Assembly: GCA_907165065.1 (NCBI GenBank)
Contig: OU015528.1
Span: 39,671,515 to 39,735,514, forward strand
From: Caprimulgus europaeus
Taxonomy: Eukaryota > Chordata > Aves > Caprimulgiformes > Caprimulgidae
Reading direction: 5' to 3'
Length of the DNA: 64,000 bases
Below the pieces are notes generated by a model. The model was not told the DNA's origin, ran no database searches, and saw only the letters and a program-made list of their open reading frames with translations. The translations under genes and the position numbers were made by a program. Each line of letters starts with the position of its first letter. Position 1 is the first letter of the stretch. Shown piece after piece: positions 1 through 13,400 of the stretch.

Positions 1-2479
1 AATTTTGGGAAATTAATTATTTTTTTTTAAATCTGAAGAGCCAAAAAAACCTGTTTATGTCAGCTAAAATGAAGATTATCTGATTCAGAGTAAAGGAAGA
101 GTAGATTATGTACACGTATTCACTTTCTTATTCTGAAGGATTTTTGACCCTCAAGAGAGAGGAATGTAGGGGATAAGTACATGTCTATTTCTCCTCCTCC
201 CTTCTTTTTTTTTTATGAGGAGGACAGGAGAGGGCTCTTTTTCTCCCCCTTCTCTTGAAGCAAGCAGTTCTTTTGTCTTCCCTGTCCCTAAAGAAATGCA
301 CGCCTTCTAGTAAAGTACACGGCCTTACACAAAAATGTCTTATCAGACTGATACCTCATAAGTTGCCGCTAGCTTATGTTGAAAGCAACAGTTGAATGAA
401 ACATGTATTTTTCTACCTGAAAACTCAACTATCAAGTGGATCCACTGGAGTCAACAAGGAATTTTTTCACTGGGGCCATCAGGACTTGGAGTAAACAAGC
501 AAAATCTGATGGGATCTTATGTTCACGAGGGACTTAAACTTTACTCTAAAATTTAAACTCTCAGTGTTCAAATGAGTTAGATTTTTGGGAAAAATTATCT
601 TTCGTCCCCAGGCTATAGGGTTTTCTTGATAATCTCTTTGTCTTTCCTGTTAAAACATTCATAGGCAAGACTCATTTTTCCTCTATAAGTAGAAATAGCT
701 AAAGTAATAATGAATAATAACCTGATCAGGGTTCTGCCAGCAAGCCTGGATTGCATGAGACTTTCATACAGTGATTAGGAGTTTTGACTCTTTCCTTTGA
801 TCTCCAGTCTTGCCCTTGGCAGTTGAAAAATTGCCAAATGGACCTTGACAACACTTCACATCCACTCTGTGCTCATCTGCTTAGGCTTCTGTGAAACTAT
901 GCCATAAGTAAATCTGTCTCCATCAACAATTTTAAGAGATTTTCTTAGGCTGTGGGGCAGGGTGAAACATTTCTGGCTTCTCATCTATTTAAATAATGAC
1001 TACAGGTTGAAATTAAAAGTCTCAAGGCTTTACCTTTTTCTTATACAGAATCTCAGATTCACCATAAAATGAAAGAAAATACGGCAGATACAAATAAAAA
1101 TTAATACAAGAGCAACAAATAAATGGAATATACAGAAAATTGATATCAAATCTTAGTTCTGCTAAAGTTAAAAGCAAAACATCTAGATATTTTACAATTG
1201 AGCTCAATTGATTAAAAAAGTGTCAGTGAAAATATATTTTGTAAATCTGTATCTTTGTAAATTATCTTTTTATTTTATTGCAGATGTTTGTAATATTTTT
1301 TCTTGGAATGAACAGCTGAACAAAAGAAAATTAATTACAGTAGGTGACTGTAACCTGAGCAATCGATTGCTATTTTCTGCTGTAACTTTTGATCCATTAA
1401 GTGACCATCTCAAATAGTAGGGTATGTCATACATATCCATTTTGATCTTTATCAAAGACCATAGATTTCTCAGCCTTTTTTTTTTTTTTCTCTCTCTCTT
1501 TTTTTATTACAAGAACAGAAAGTTGTTTGAAAAGAAACAAGAAATATTTGTAGTACAAATAGGATAGAGTATTAGTTTTAATTTAATTATGAATAATTTT
1601 TTGTTTGTGTTCAGTCTTCCTGAGTGCTATCAGTCTGCCCCTGTAAGTAGTTTATTTCCTTGAATGTAGTTTTGCAAGAAGAAGTACTTTTATACTTTTA
1701 CTTTGTCCTTATGCTATAAGATAGTATATATATTTATTGCTTCAACTTTGAACATGGAATATCTTACAGCTACAGGGCACTCATTACTCTGGAATAGAGC
1801 AACTGTTCAATACAGATCTCAAAATTAGGATTTTATTTAATCTGAGTAGAAAATTTTTAATTGGCTTTTCCCATGGACTTTTATTAAGGAGACAACACAT
1901 TATTTTGAAAATTTTCATCACTTCCACATGCTTGTCATCTCCAGGCTGCATCACTATAAGCCATTATATCTCTGGCTCCAGCTGTGAGCAGGACAGAACT
2001 CCAGCTGGGTGGAATGGGACAGCCAACTCCTCAGTTAGGTGAGTCACAACCTTTTCCTTGTATCTCGAATTCATCCATCAGCTCCTAAGCATTTCCCATT
2101 CCCAGTTCAAGATGTTGCATTGCCCAGCTTCCTAACTAATTAAAAAATCTATCAACATTTTGCATCAAGCAATATTATTTCTGGATCTGCAGCACATTTC
2201 AGGATTCCAGAATGGAATGACACCTACTTTTTGGGGGGATTTCTTTTGAGGCAATAGAGGGTGGGAAGGAGGGGGTGTGTTATAATGAATAAGAGAGTAC
2301 TTCCTCTCCAGTTAATAAGCAGTAGTTTTACAATTGTCACACTTGTCTTGCCTATGAGGGATAGGGCTTAAAATTCTGTTCTTTCTGATTCAGTTTATAA
2401 AGTTAGTTCTCCAGTTTCTCAAGCTACACACATAAATTTTTTTGTGAGGGATATTGATCATAGGATCCTGAGATGTAAG

Positions 2480-2590
2480 GAATACAGGTTCATGTCCTCG
2501 TTTGAAATCATTCAACCAAGACTTAAACTTGGGACTCCTATTTTATAGTTAAATGCCTTTACTACAAGACTATGAGGTGTAGGTTATGAG
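2480..2590 (-). repeat. Old tRNA-derived SINE-like fossil
   Basis: Read on the minus strand, the segment resembles the tRNA-like head of ancient amniote SINEs: a decayed A-box area (AGTAAAGGCATTTAACTA), then a B-box-like stretch (CCCAAGTTTAAGTCT). It is very diverged. The family assignment is from memory of the general pattern, and a repeat-library search would decide it. Confidence 0.35.
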
Positions 2591-4100
2591 CATATAATCA
2601 GTATTTCTCAGTCAGATCTAGACAGGACCTAGGTTCATCAATGGCTGTACCTTCCCTTATGATCCATAAAAGCAAAAGGGAAGTACAGTTAACTACAGTA
2701 AACATAAAATACTTGAACAAATTCTTCTTCTATAACTGCTCACAAGGTGTGGAATTTCCACAGCTCATTCAAATAACTAAATTCCTTAATAAGTCTTTTC
2801 TACCATGGTTTTCTACTGTGCTTGAAAGAGTTTTGCCTTAAAATACCTTGTATTCCAGCTTTTTGCAATCTTCAGGAGACAAAATCCAGGTTCCGTCAGG
2901 AAGTCCAGCTCCTGATATTTGCAATGCTAACTGGATTAATCTATGACTGTTTATGTGCCATCATGACTGGATCTACAGAAAACTCTATAAGGGAAAGATA
3001 AGTAAATTCCCCAAGCAAAAATCCTAGAGATTTGATTCTGTGAAGGACATTCAACAGTGTCAGAGGATAAGTCTCAGCTCCTATAATATTTTAGGTCTTT
3101 TATCATACGTCTTACTCTCCCATTAATTTTACTGCTCATTTCCTTGCAATTGATATTAGCAATATAAGTAAAATTATGTAGAATAAGAAATTAAAATCCT
3201 GGTGAAATAAATACAATTTAGAACCTGCCATCTCTCCTGCCTCTTTAACTGGGTTATAAAAGTTGCATTCCAAGGGCTTTGGAAAATATTAAACTCACTT
3301 CCTTATCAACAGAGCATCTTGATAAGGAAATGGAATAACTCCTGTAAAATCAAACATGAAAGAACTCTTAAAAAAAGCTGAACTTCTGATAATGCAAAGT
3401 TCATTGTGGGTGGTTAATTATGGACAGTGGATTCTCTTTCTACATTTTGTTCTTTTTTATTGGAAGCTTGCTGAGTGAATTGTAAATATAATAGAGAGAA
3501 ATGGCTTTCATGTACCCTGGCATGCAGCAGGAATGATTAAAATGATACAAATTTAACCCACAGATTTTCTGTGTTTTGTTATTTTAATAGGTGGTTTTTG
3601 TTTCTTTGCTTGTTTGTTTTTCAAATCTGGGGTTATGGCTTAATTCAGAGACTCTGCAAGTATTTAACATTTTCCCACATTTGTCTTGAAGTAAAGAAGA
3701 AAAATCCCTTTTCTATATTTCTTCCCCTTGGATAAGTATGCATATCCTGTGGACTTCAACTAGAGAAAGAATGGATGAGATGTTTTTAAAAAGTATGCAA
3801 TGAGATGACTGTAACGTTTCAGTGTGGATAATGAGTCTTCCTGCTATGGGCATACCCATTCTTACCTGTCGCCATGTGCAGACTCAATTCCATACTGACA
3901 TTTTAACCCAGGCATTTTGAAAAGATAGGGGTTAATCTAAAGTATAAGGGGCTATTTTATGGTGATTACTAGGTGCGATAAATTGTGGTGAGAGGTTCAG
4001 CTGATTTGATAACTACCATTTCTTGAAAAGCAAGGTTTCACATTCAGAAGATGCTTACATTTCTTGAAATTAGAATAAAATTTAAAAAATATTCAGTATT

Positions 4101-4138
4101 CACACCTCCCCTCACCTCCCCTCCCCCCCCTCCCCCCC
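4101..4138. repeat. C-rich homopyrimidine tract
   Basis: The + strand is almost purely pyrimidine here, made of CCTCCCC-type units ending in two runs of C. Such a mirror-like tract could adopt triplex or i-motif structure, but I see no gene or promoter beside it, so it is listed as low complexity. Confidence 0.7.
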
Positions 4139-7100
4139 AAAAGGATGAAATACTTCTGGTTCCTGCATTGTTCTGCAGGTTGCCAGCATTCTGGAATCTA
4201 TGTTTAGTCTCCTAATTGAAACCCCACAAACCCAGCTAACAGCAGCCCCTACCATCCCCAGTCTGGGGTAGATGCAGTTCTTTTTGCCCCAGATAAGGAA
4301 AGCCAGATCTCCTGGGACCCCAATACCCAAATTCACCTGCTGAGAATGCTTTGAGTGGCATTAGATTTGCTGAAAGTTGGTGAACCTGAAGGTATTTTGA
4401 ATAAAACATTTCAAGTGAGCCAGTTTTATCAAATGAAGAATTTTTTTTTTAAGAAAACCTGTAACCAACTCAAATATTAAAAACATATTTATCGATATAT
4501 CAGGTTGCTGGTTTTTACTTACATACTTATGTCTTGGTATGGAAAGCAAGAATGTACATCTGAAAAATAGATTTTTTTTCAATGATACTGTGATGTTCGT
4601 GGTAGTGATAGAAGTTCACTTTGGGGTCTTGTACTCCTGCCAATGCACAGCATGCTTGACCTGCAATGCCCTTGTTATTCCAGTCCTAAGCCTTCCCTGA
4701 ACAAACTCTGACAGTCATGCAAACTACGGCAGTGTGGCTCTGTAGCCAGTTAACAGAAAAATAACATCAAGATATTAATTTCCCACTTGTGACCTGAAGC
4801 AATTCTCCAGATAAGACAGCTGAGAGAGGTAACCCAGTGTTCCCCAACCCATAACACCATTGTCTAAGAATTGGTGTTCAGCTGGCTGTAATTTTGAAGT
4901 GAATACTCAAAAAATGTGATTTGCTGATAAAACTAAATCTGCTATAACCTTCACAGCATGAATAGAGTCAAAGTAGGACAGTAAATTTTGATTAGCTGGC
5001 TGTCCCTTCATTGTAGCAGAAAAAGTCAGGCATGTGCTTTGGTGCAGTTGCTACGCATGTCTATTACAGTGACAAAGAAAATATAATTTTATTTTTGATG
5101 GGCACTAGTACAGTTCTTGGAAGATCATATGATCTTAACATTAGCTTAAGCATTTCAAGGAGAGGCTATCTAAAGTCATGGTGTGTGGGAGCTTGTTATG
5201 TGATGTGGAGGGGCCAGCTCTTACCTGCCACACCACAGCTGGTAGCAGCAGAGGGGCAGGTGACAGCTCCAGACCTTACAGCCACCCAGCAACTGTCAGA
5301 GCTTGGATTTAAATGAGAGGGGTGGAAATATTGATTCTGACAGCTGGAGTTTCCCAGTGCATTGTAGCAATGATGCGGACTGATAATTCTGGTGGAAAAG
5401 CAGAGAGGTATCAAAAAAAAAGCTGTGAACAGAAGTGCCAATTTATTTTTTAAGATCTATTTCCAATAGTTATTTAGGAAAAAAAAAAAATTAAGCAGGT
5501 GTACTTACCTTAGCATTTAAAACACTGTCTTGTTTTTTTTTCATCTGTCTACTATATTATAATATATATAAGAAAGAATGACCAAGACGTTAATGGAGGA
5601 ACTATTGTATACTGAGTATAAAAATAAAGAGTGAAGTAGAATGTATAAACTTGTAAGAGAAAAAGGTAAGATTTATTCATTTTTCAGAATCCTTTTATCC
5701 CGAGGAATTGAAGTAATGACAAAACAAAGAGCAAAGCTGAGAAATAGTGCTCATAGGCTTCAAGTCAACATACCCAGTTATTAAATTTGCATTAGTCAAC
5801 TGTGTACATGACATACTTTTACAGCTTGACAGCATGGCGTGCTCCTGGCATATCCCACAAACTCAAACCCATTAATTTTGTTTTTCATTCATCTTAATTC
5901 CAGGAGATACATAAAAGTGTACAGCAAGTTAAAAATCCCCAAGAGGAATATTATTATATCAGAAAATGCTACACAGTGTATTTTGATGAGATACCATTTG
6001 CAATATAAGAACTCAAGGTAGTTCCACAAGCTGGAATTTTTTGTGTTGCATGTTTCAGCGTTTCACTCTTTCCTTATATTTGATTTTAGTTATATTTTGG
6101 ATAATATCTTATATAATATAATATTACATTGAGTGCTGATTCAAAACACTTTTTAGATGTTTGAATAACTCAAAATTATTTTGACATTTCTTTTCATGTA
6201 AATTCATTTTTATTTTTCTAAACAGAAAAAAAATATCAAAAGTCTGTAGAAGTTCGAAGCTTCTACTCATAATCTTGTATTTGCAGCAAAAATTTACTTG
6301 TTAAGTTATAAAACAGAATACTATTTTGTCTTTTTGCCTTATTCTTTTGAAAATCTATATATTTGTCAGAGATACCTGAACTCTACACCTTTGCAGTTGT
6401 TATGAGTATATGCTAGTGAGTATATATTATAATAAATAATTGCAGGCTGTGTTCAAACTGCAACAGAAGCAAAAATCACTCAGATGTCTGATGGATAAGG
6501 CACTTTAAGTAAAATTTTCTAAAGTGTTGTATTAGAGCAATTTTAGGGTTTTTTTATTCGTCTGAGCCATATTTCTAATAGAAACAGCTTAATTGCTACA
6601 CTTTAATTATTTTACTTTAAAATAGAAGTCTTTTCCAAGGAAATTTTTTGTAGAAATTTCTTTTTGCATGAACAAAATTACATGCAAATCATAGAAACCT
6701 ATGCCATCTGACCATCACATTCCTCAAGTATTCAACAGCCTAATTCAGTCTACAACAGGAGTTTCCATTAGATGTAGAAGACCTAAATGGTATTTAGGCA
6801 GATATGAGATGACTAAAACAAGCAAAAAAAAATCCCCTCATGCTCACTCAATGGTGTCTAAACCTGAAGGATGTTAAGATTAGTTGGTTCCTCCCTGTTT
6901 GATTTTAAAGATCTCTAAACCCTTAAAATTTTGTTTCAGTGCATGCCCAGTGCTTCCCCAGCCCCAGGAGAAACGTATCTCCTGTCTAAGCCTGAAGAAG
7001 ATCCAGAAAGGAGGCATTTCTCTGCCAGGCTCCTTCAGGGTCTGACACAAGCTGACAGGACCTCACAAAAATGTTGTGGCTGCTTTCTTTCCAATTGCAG

Positions 7101-7149
7101 CTGAGGAGGCAGGTAGTAGCCATAGAGATTCAAGTATTCAACCAGGAAA

Positions 7150-7225
7150 CAGGCATCTGGATTGAGCTCTCTCCTTTGCCTGGGGGATTCAAACCCACAT
7201 CACCTACCTCCCAGAAGAGTCATGT
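7150..7225 (-). repeat. tRNA-derived SINE-like fossil
   Basis: On the minus strand the segment reads like the widespread amniote tRNA-SINE head: CTGGGAGGTAGGTGATGTGG followed by the B-box-like GGTTTGAATCC. It has the same orientation as the fossil at about 2.5 kb. Family name uncertain. Confidence 0.4.
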
Positions 7226-7724
7226 ATGAACGAAGCTGTAGGTTATTTGAGGGAATAGAAGCAAAGCAAGTATGTTGAAAGGGTCCTCTTTGCATATTCT
7301 GCCTGCATTTTACCTCTGCGGGTTAAAAACAGTAGTCATACGGGCTTACAGGTTCTTAGTTGGGCACCCATCTGGACACAGAGAGCCTGTGTCATGTTTG
7401 ATTTAAAGTACAGAAACAATCTTTGCAGACAGGACCCAGAAAATCATCCAGGACTGTTCAAGTCCTGGCCATCAGTGTATAGCACCAAGTTCCTCTTTCA
7501 TTTGTCTCACGAATTTCAATGCTGACACATGAGAGGGACAGCAAAATGGGATCTAACCATGCATAATATTCATTGTTCAGTGAATGTAGGGTATTGCTGT
7601 CATATAATGAAGCTTTATGGCTTTGAATCTCTCCTACTAAGGAGAGTGTCGAACGCAAGTGGGGGACACTTTCAGAGTGTAACAGTGTAACAGAGGCATA
7701 AAAGACAGGTAACTACTCCATCTC

Positions 7725-7748
7725 TGTTCTTTCTCTCCTTTTTTCTCT

Positions 7749-7781
<33 letters not shown>
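7725..7781. repeat. Pyrimidine tract with 31-base poly-T
   Basis: A TC-rich run passes directly into 31 consecutive T residues (7751-7781). On the minus strand it is a poly-A, so it may be the tail of a retroposed sequence. No recognisable source gene is seen beside it. Confidence 0.8.
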
Positions 7782-7782
<1 letters not shown>

Positions 7783-9392
7783 AGAAGGGTAAGCCCCACT
7801 ACAATTTAAAAGACTGGATAGAAGTGTCTGCTGTAGTTTGTATGCACTCATCTGGACATTTTGAAAATAAAGTGTCCCTCTGCAGCCCTTGCTCTTCATT
7901 TGCAAACCACTATTTCAAATGTACTGTTTCTCAGTGTGCTGGGCAGACTGGCCCTTTCCCAGTATCTTCTCCTTTTTGGATCCCACTCTGAAACAGCTAA
8001 TTCTCTTCTTCCTTTTTGTTGGAAGCCTAAGTGCCTCACTAAAAACCAGGAAAAAATGCCTAAAATATAATTAAACATACATATTTTATATATTAAACAT
8101 AATTAAACATTAAATACAAAGATTCTAGAAATGGAAAGAACCTGGCTTAATGCACAAAGCATGTAAAGCAATTAGAAAAAACCTCAAAATATTATTTGAC
8201 ATTTAAGCTAAATATTTGTGATGTTAAAAGCTTTGCATTACTTTCTAAATTAGATAACTTCCTCACTAGGCTTGCTTTCTTAATGCCATCATTACTGGAA
8301 ATAACTTGTAAGAGAAATCTGTATGCAGCACATCCAGCCAGTTACATGCAAATGGCTGGTTAGAATGAAAGTGAGATACCAGTTTGAAATTGCATGATTA
8401 TAGCTTTTTTCCCCACATCCACTCATTCACAGCAGTATTATGCGGTTTCATTCTGTAAATCTTTCTCTTTCTCATATCAAGATTACTCTCTTGATTGTTT
8501 GCAGTTCAGAGATTTCAGAGCAGCAAAGACGGAGTGTGGAGTGCTTTGATTTAAATATACCATCACCACTTTTGTTAACATTTTCCCTGCTCCATTTTCC
8601 CACATAATTGGGAAAGTCATCAAAGGAGGAAAAAATCATATGATTGTAATAAGTCTAATATTTTAAAAAGTTCTACATAATTTAGCACCAGGAGACTGAA
8701 TTAATTTCAGTGGTACAATATTACAATGGACAACAATATGTGCATCCATGTATATAGGTATATAAGTGAACACACAGGTACATTAACATATAAGAACCTA
8801 TTCCATTCAGAGGAATAAAACAAAAAGAATGGTGACAAACACACTTGCATTAACATGAAAGGCAATTTCCTTTTTTCCTTCATGCACTGCTTGTTTCTGT
8901 ATCTTCAGATCCTTAAATAAAGTCTGAGCAGCTAGCTTCATATAGACAACATTTTGACTTTTGGCTTACCTTGTGTAAGTGCCATGATATACCTTTGGTT
9001 AGTTGTTTCACTAAAAAATAACACTTGAAGGGAATGAACAATAACCAAAGGCATTTGTAGAGCCTCCTGCTAGGCAGAATGGTATCATTAAATCACCTAT
9101 TGTTTAGCCTATTTTATTGGAAAACCTATAGGTGAAATAATTTACAAGGAAAGAACCTGAACATTCCCTGACATGTATTCTGAGTCTATTTCTCATAGCT
9201 TAGGAATTTTAAACTGTAGGAGAACCTGGCCAAACAATACAACATAATTGTGATTTATATTTATATAGGCAAAGTGCAAGCTAGTAGCTTTGAAGACTAT
9301 AATCATAGTAGTTGCTATTTAGGAGCTACCCATGCCAAATGTTTGGAGGGACTTAAGAACTAGAATTACAGTAAAGTATGGGTTAATTAAAA

Positions 9393-9480
9393 AAAAAAAA
9401 CCACAAACAAACAAACAAGCAAACAAACCAAAACAAAACAACAAAAAAACCAAAACAAAAATAATTAAAAAAAAAACCCT
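9393..9480. repeat. A/C-rich low-complexity tract (AAAC)n
   Basis: Imperfect AAAC and AAAAC repeats flanked by poly-A. Similar A/C-rich tracts recur at about 11850-11910, 16167-16212 and 32610-32680, and the complementary T/G form at 13936-13973, 39690-39716 and 47530-47577. Confidence 0.8.
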
Positions 9481-9565
9481 AGAGAGAGCAAAAATAACAT
9501 GATACCCAGAATCCTGATTTCAGTTCAGTGGTTCTACATCTTCTCTAGATACACAAGATTAGCTA

Positions 9566-9990
9566 TCATAGAATCACAGAATTCCAGGTTGAAAGGGGCC
9601 TCAAGGATCATCTGGGTCAGCCTTTCTTGGCAAAAGCACAATCTAGACAAGATAGCCCAGCACCCTGTCCAGCTGAATCTTAAAAGTGCCCAATGTTGGT
9701 GAATCTGCTACTTCCCTGGGAAGATTATTCCAATGTCTGTTCTTATAGTGAACAATTTTCCTCTTGTCTCATTGTGAAAAATTTCCTCTTGTGTCCAATC
9801 AGAATCTCCCCAGGCCTAACTTGAACTTGTACCCATCACCCTTCATCTTTTCCATGTGACTCCTTATGAAAAGGAAGTCTCTAGCTTCTTTGTAGCAGCC
9901 CTTTAAGTACTGGAACATGGTGATGAAGTCTCCTCTAAGTCTTCTTTTTCTGAAGGCTGAACAAACCCAGTTCTTTCAGCCTTTACTCAT
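9566..9990 (-). mobile_element. CR1 LINE 3' fragment
   Basis: The + strand begins TCATAGAATCACAGAATTCC, which is the reverse complement of the conserved CR1 3' terminus. It continues with CR1 landmarks on the opposite strand, such as GGTTGAAAGGGGCCTCAAGG and the GAAGTCTCCTCTAAGTCTTC block. The element is 5'-truncated and diverged. CR1 is the dominant LINE family of birds, so this is also evidence for the host lineage. Confidence 0.9.
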
Positions 9991-10179
9991 AAAAAAATCT
10001 TGAGTTTGTTCCCAGTTCTGCAAATTATTCCCAGATGGGAGTAATGTTAGAAATTGCCAAAATGGGGAAAAAAAAAAAAAAGTCCTTAACTTGTTCTGTT
10101 AAAATTTCAGTGACCTCTAAATTCTCTAAGGTTTCTTGGAGATGCAGCAGAATTCACAGGCTAAGAAGAGACAGTTAAA

Positions 10180-10470
10180 GCAGTCTGAAATACTTGGACC
10201 TCAGAAAAGCATTTAACTCTTTCCCACAGCCTCCTCCTAGGCAAACTGTCAAGATACAGACTGGATGGGTGATCAGTGAGATGTGTAGGAAATTGGCTCA
10301 CAGGCTGCTCTCAGAGGATGACAATCAATGGCTTTTACTCAGGCTGCCAGCCTGTGACACACGAGGGTCCCTGTGATACTGGCCCTCACACTGTTCAACA
10401 TACTCCTAAGTGATCTAGACAGTGGAATTGAATACACCCTTACCAAGCTTGCTGATGACACTAACATGAG
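10180..10470 (+). mobile_element. CR1 LINE ORF2 (reverse transcriptase) fragment
   Basis: The segment resembles CR1 ORF2 on the + strand: a DLRKAF stretch corresponding to the LDFRKAFD-type region, then an LFN...SDLDSGIE-like region and a decayed AD-D catalytic area near GCTGATGACACT (10451-10462). Frames are broken by stops and indels. It lies in the opposite orientation to the CR1 3' fragment just upstream. Confidence 0.75.
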
Positions 10471-10489
10471 TGGTGTTTTTAAAACTTAA

Positions 10490-13400
10490 GGAATTTTAAT
10501 TTCTTATTGTAAGTGTTCTATAAAGTACTTTTTATGCTTTCTTTATGTCCAGCCACTTTTGATATCATTACTCTATCACTTCTGAGGCGTAGTGATGCTA
10601 CCCACATTTAGTTTGCATTAACTTTCTGATTTTGATATTGTGTGCAATCTGCTCAGCAGTGGTGAAGAAAGGGAGGAACAAAGAGAGCAGCACTGATGGA
10701 TTTTTTTTCACAAGTATTGTCTGATGGCCTTGTACTAGGGCTCAATATTTAATCTGAAATTGAAATTAAGGAGCCAGTTTTCTTATATATATCTATGAGA
10801 ATTGGATTCTTTGGTGCCTAATTAGGAATGAAAGCAGATTTGGGGGAAATTTTCTTCTGTGCAAGTTTTATATTTTCAAAAAGCTTAGATTTCTTTCCAC
10901 GTTGCAGTTTTAAAGCTTCTGTTTCTCTTTATTCAGTATCTACAAATGGATTCAAAAGAAGAGAATGTGTCTCCACAGGCTCTCACACATTAAGTATGAC
11001 TGTATAGAACTTTTTTTCTTGAGGAAGTTGAAGTGTTGTTCTTGTTGTTTCGAGTGACAATAGAAGAAGTAAACATCTTTTTATTTTTTTCATTGTTAAA
11101 TGTATATTATTTTATAAAGTAGATCATTTTTAAAAATGTTGTTTATCCTTAAATTTTGCCAGAAGTCAAACTCAAGTCTTCAGAAAGGTGTTGTGTCTGA
11201 TTAGAAATGTATACTACATAAGAGGCCGATTTATTTAATTTTATGGGTAGCCTGGAGAGTTCACCTAGTGAGAATCACTTCTCACCCTGCAAGAGCTGTA
11301 AATTGCATTTGAAATGAATATTTCTGATTAAAATTGGCACTTCTGAGCCTCCTGTTGACTAACCTCAGTTTGCTTGAGCAGTAATCTAATTTCAGCCGAG
11401 AATGCCTTCAGCACATGTGCTTTCAGTTCTGTATTCCACTCCACTCTGTTTTTTTCAGGATGAATCTCAAACACTTATCCCAGACATAGCCACCAGGCTA
11501 TGGAGGTGCCTTGAGTATTTTCTCTGACATCTGTGCAAGTGCTGTACTGAAATAGTCAGCAGTGTAGCAGCAGAAAGTTTCCACTTTCCACTCAGTTGGT
11601 GCTTCTTATGATCCTTCTGATCACCTGCTGTTCTACTACTGCCTTGTGATCACTGACCATCTGGACCCCCCAGTGCCATCCTTACTGTTTTATCTTGTGA
11701 CATCATTCTGATACATTTCTACATTTTCCTAGATGTGTTATAAGATACAGCAGCAGCCAAGCAGAGAGCTCAGAGCCATACTTCTCATTCTGTGAATGTA
11801 AATGCATTTCTGTCCCAAACCAGTATAAATACTCAAAATGAAAGGGAAAAAAAAACAACCCACACACCAATAAAAAACCCAACAAAAAACAAAACCCCAA
11901 ACAAACCAGGTTTTAATCAGTTTTTTAGTCAGTTTTAAAATTTTGTAAGTTTGTATGACATCTACCTTCAGCTTCTAAAGTGTGATATTTTTTGACTGGA
12001 AAAAATCATATTTTTGTTTTTGAAAATATTGAAATATTAATTTAAAAAATGCTTTGATTATCTCCAGAAAGTAAAACAAGTAACATTTCTTCCTTTTCTT
12101 GGTAAAAGTAATCACTCCTCCAAAGCGAAGAACGTAAAAGAAATTTGTCAGAGAATATTTTTTTTAAAGTTTCCCTGTTCCAGGTGTTGATTTGGGTTTT
12201 TTTAATCTTTAATATGATTTGTTTAACCATAAGAACTGTAGCTGACCTTATGCCACTGAATCATCATAATATCCTCTGAGAAATGCTTCTAGTATTATCA
12301 TTTTCTGACCTGACACACCAACAGAATTTTCATTGTGATTCTAAAGCAACACTGTCCTTTAATCAACATTATACTTGGGATTGTCTGGAAAAGCAGAGAA
12401 ATATTACTGCTAAAAGCTTACTAAGTGATGGATAACATTATTTATTCTCCAAGAGATCAGAGCTTGGCTACAAAATGGTTCTTCAATAGGACAAAAAGAT
12501 ACTAGGTATACAGCAGCTGCTTCTACTACTTTAGTATAGAGGTGCAATTAAATGACTTAATGAAACCCATTTCCATGACCATTTTCCTAAAACCCAATAG
12601 TAGTAAGCTACAGCTAACTGTAGCAACTCTGAGGATAATTAGTTGGCATAAACAAGAGAACTATGCCAAGCCCTGGTGGTGTGAACTAGAGATTTATTCA
12701 GGTAGCTTCCTCTCAAGAGTGACCTCATAACATTTGGATTGCCTAGCATAATGAATAATACATAGCAAGTATGTAGAAAAATTGATGCCTTTTATCCTTC
12801 TACATCTTGCAGCCAGACAGCAGTGCAAAGCTGCACCCCAAAAAGCATGTAACCCTTTACAACAGAAGTCATATTATATTAGGCCAGTGCTCTAATTGCT
12901 CTGATATCATATAAAGGTGGTCATCAGCCCTGGCAGCCATGTTTTCAAATGAATAAGCATAAATAATCAGATTAATAATTTTCCCACAAACTGCATCTAA
13001 CTGTTCAGGTTTTTCCACAGAAGAAAGCCAAGTACCATCAGCTGTGTATCATATAGATCATTAGCTGGGAGGTAGGTACCCTCACCCCTACAGTAGGATA
13101 TTTTTGTTTATTGTGTAGTTGTCTAGAATTAGATACGTGGAGAACTAGGAGATAAACTTGAAGATTTTAAATGCTTAGAGTGATAAATTTTCTTGGAAGG
13201 TTATGGACTATTGCAGCCTAGATCTGGCTCTTTTACCTTACGCTGTTTCCTGGGCAGCACGGTAGCCCCAAATGCTGGCATAGAACCAACTACTTAGACT
13301 GTCCTTAGTGTTTGTAACAGGGACACACCCGTTGCGCCCAAGCAGGCACTGGGAAAGGACTGGCATGAACTGTACCTCTGACAAAGCACAGTCACCTGTC

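Larger units (their letters stand above)
1..9392. other. Intergenic AT-rich DNA, no supported gene
   Basis: No open frame here shows protein-family resemblance, consistent splice sites or codon bias; all are short chance frames. The stretch contains old SINE-like fossils (about 2480-2590 and 7150-7225), a C-rich pyrimidine tract (4101-4138) and a 31-base poly-T run (7751-7781), listed separately. From the gene order it probably lies between SLC6A15 and TSPAN19, but no SLC6A15 exon was recognised. Confidence 0.6.
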
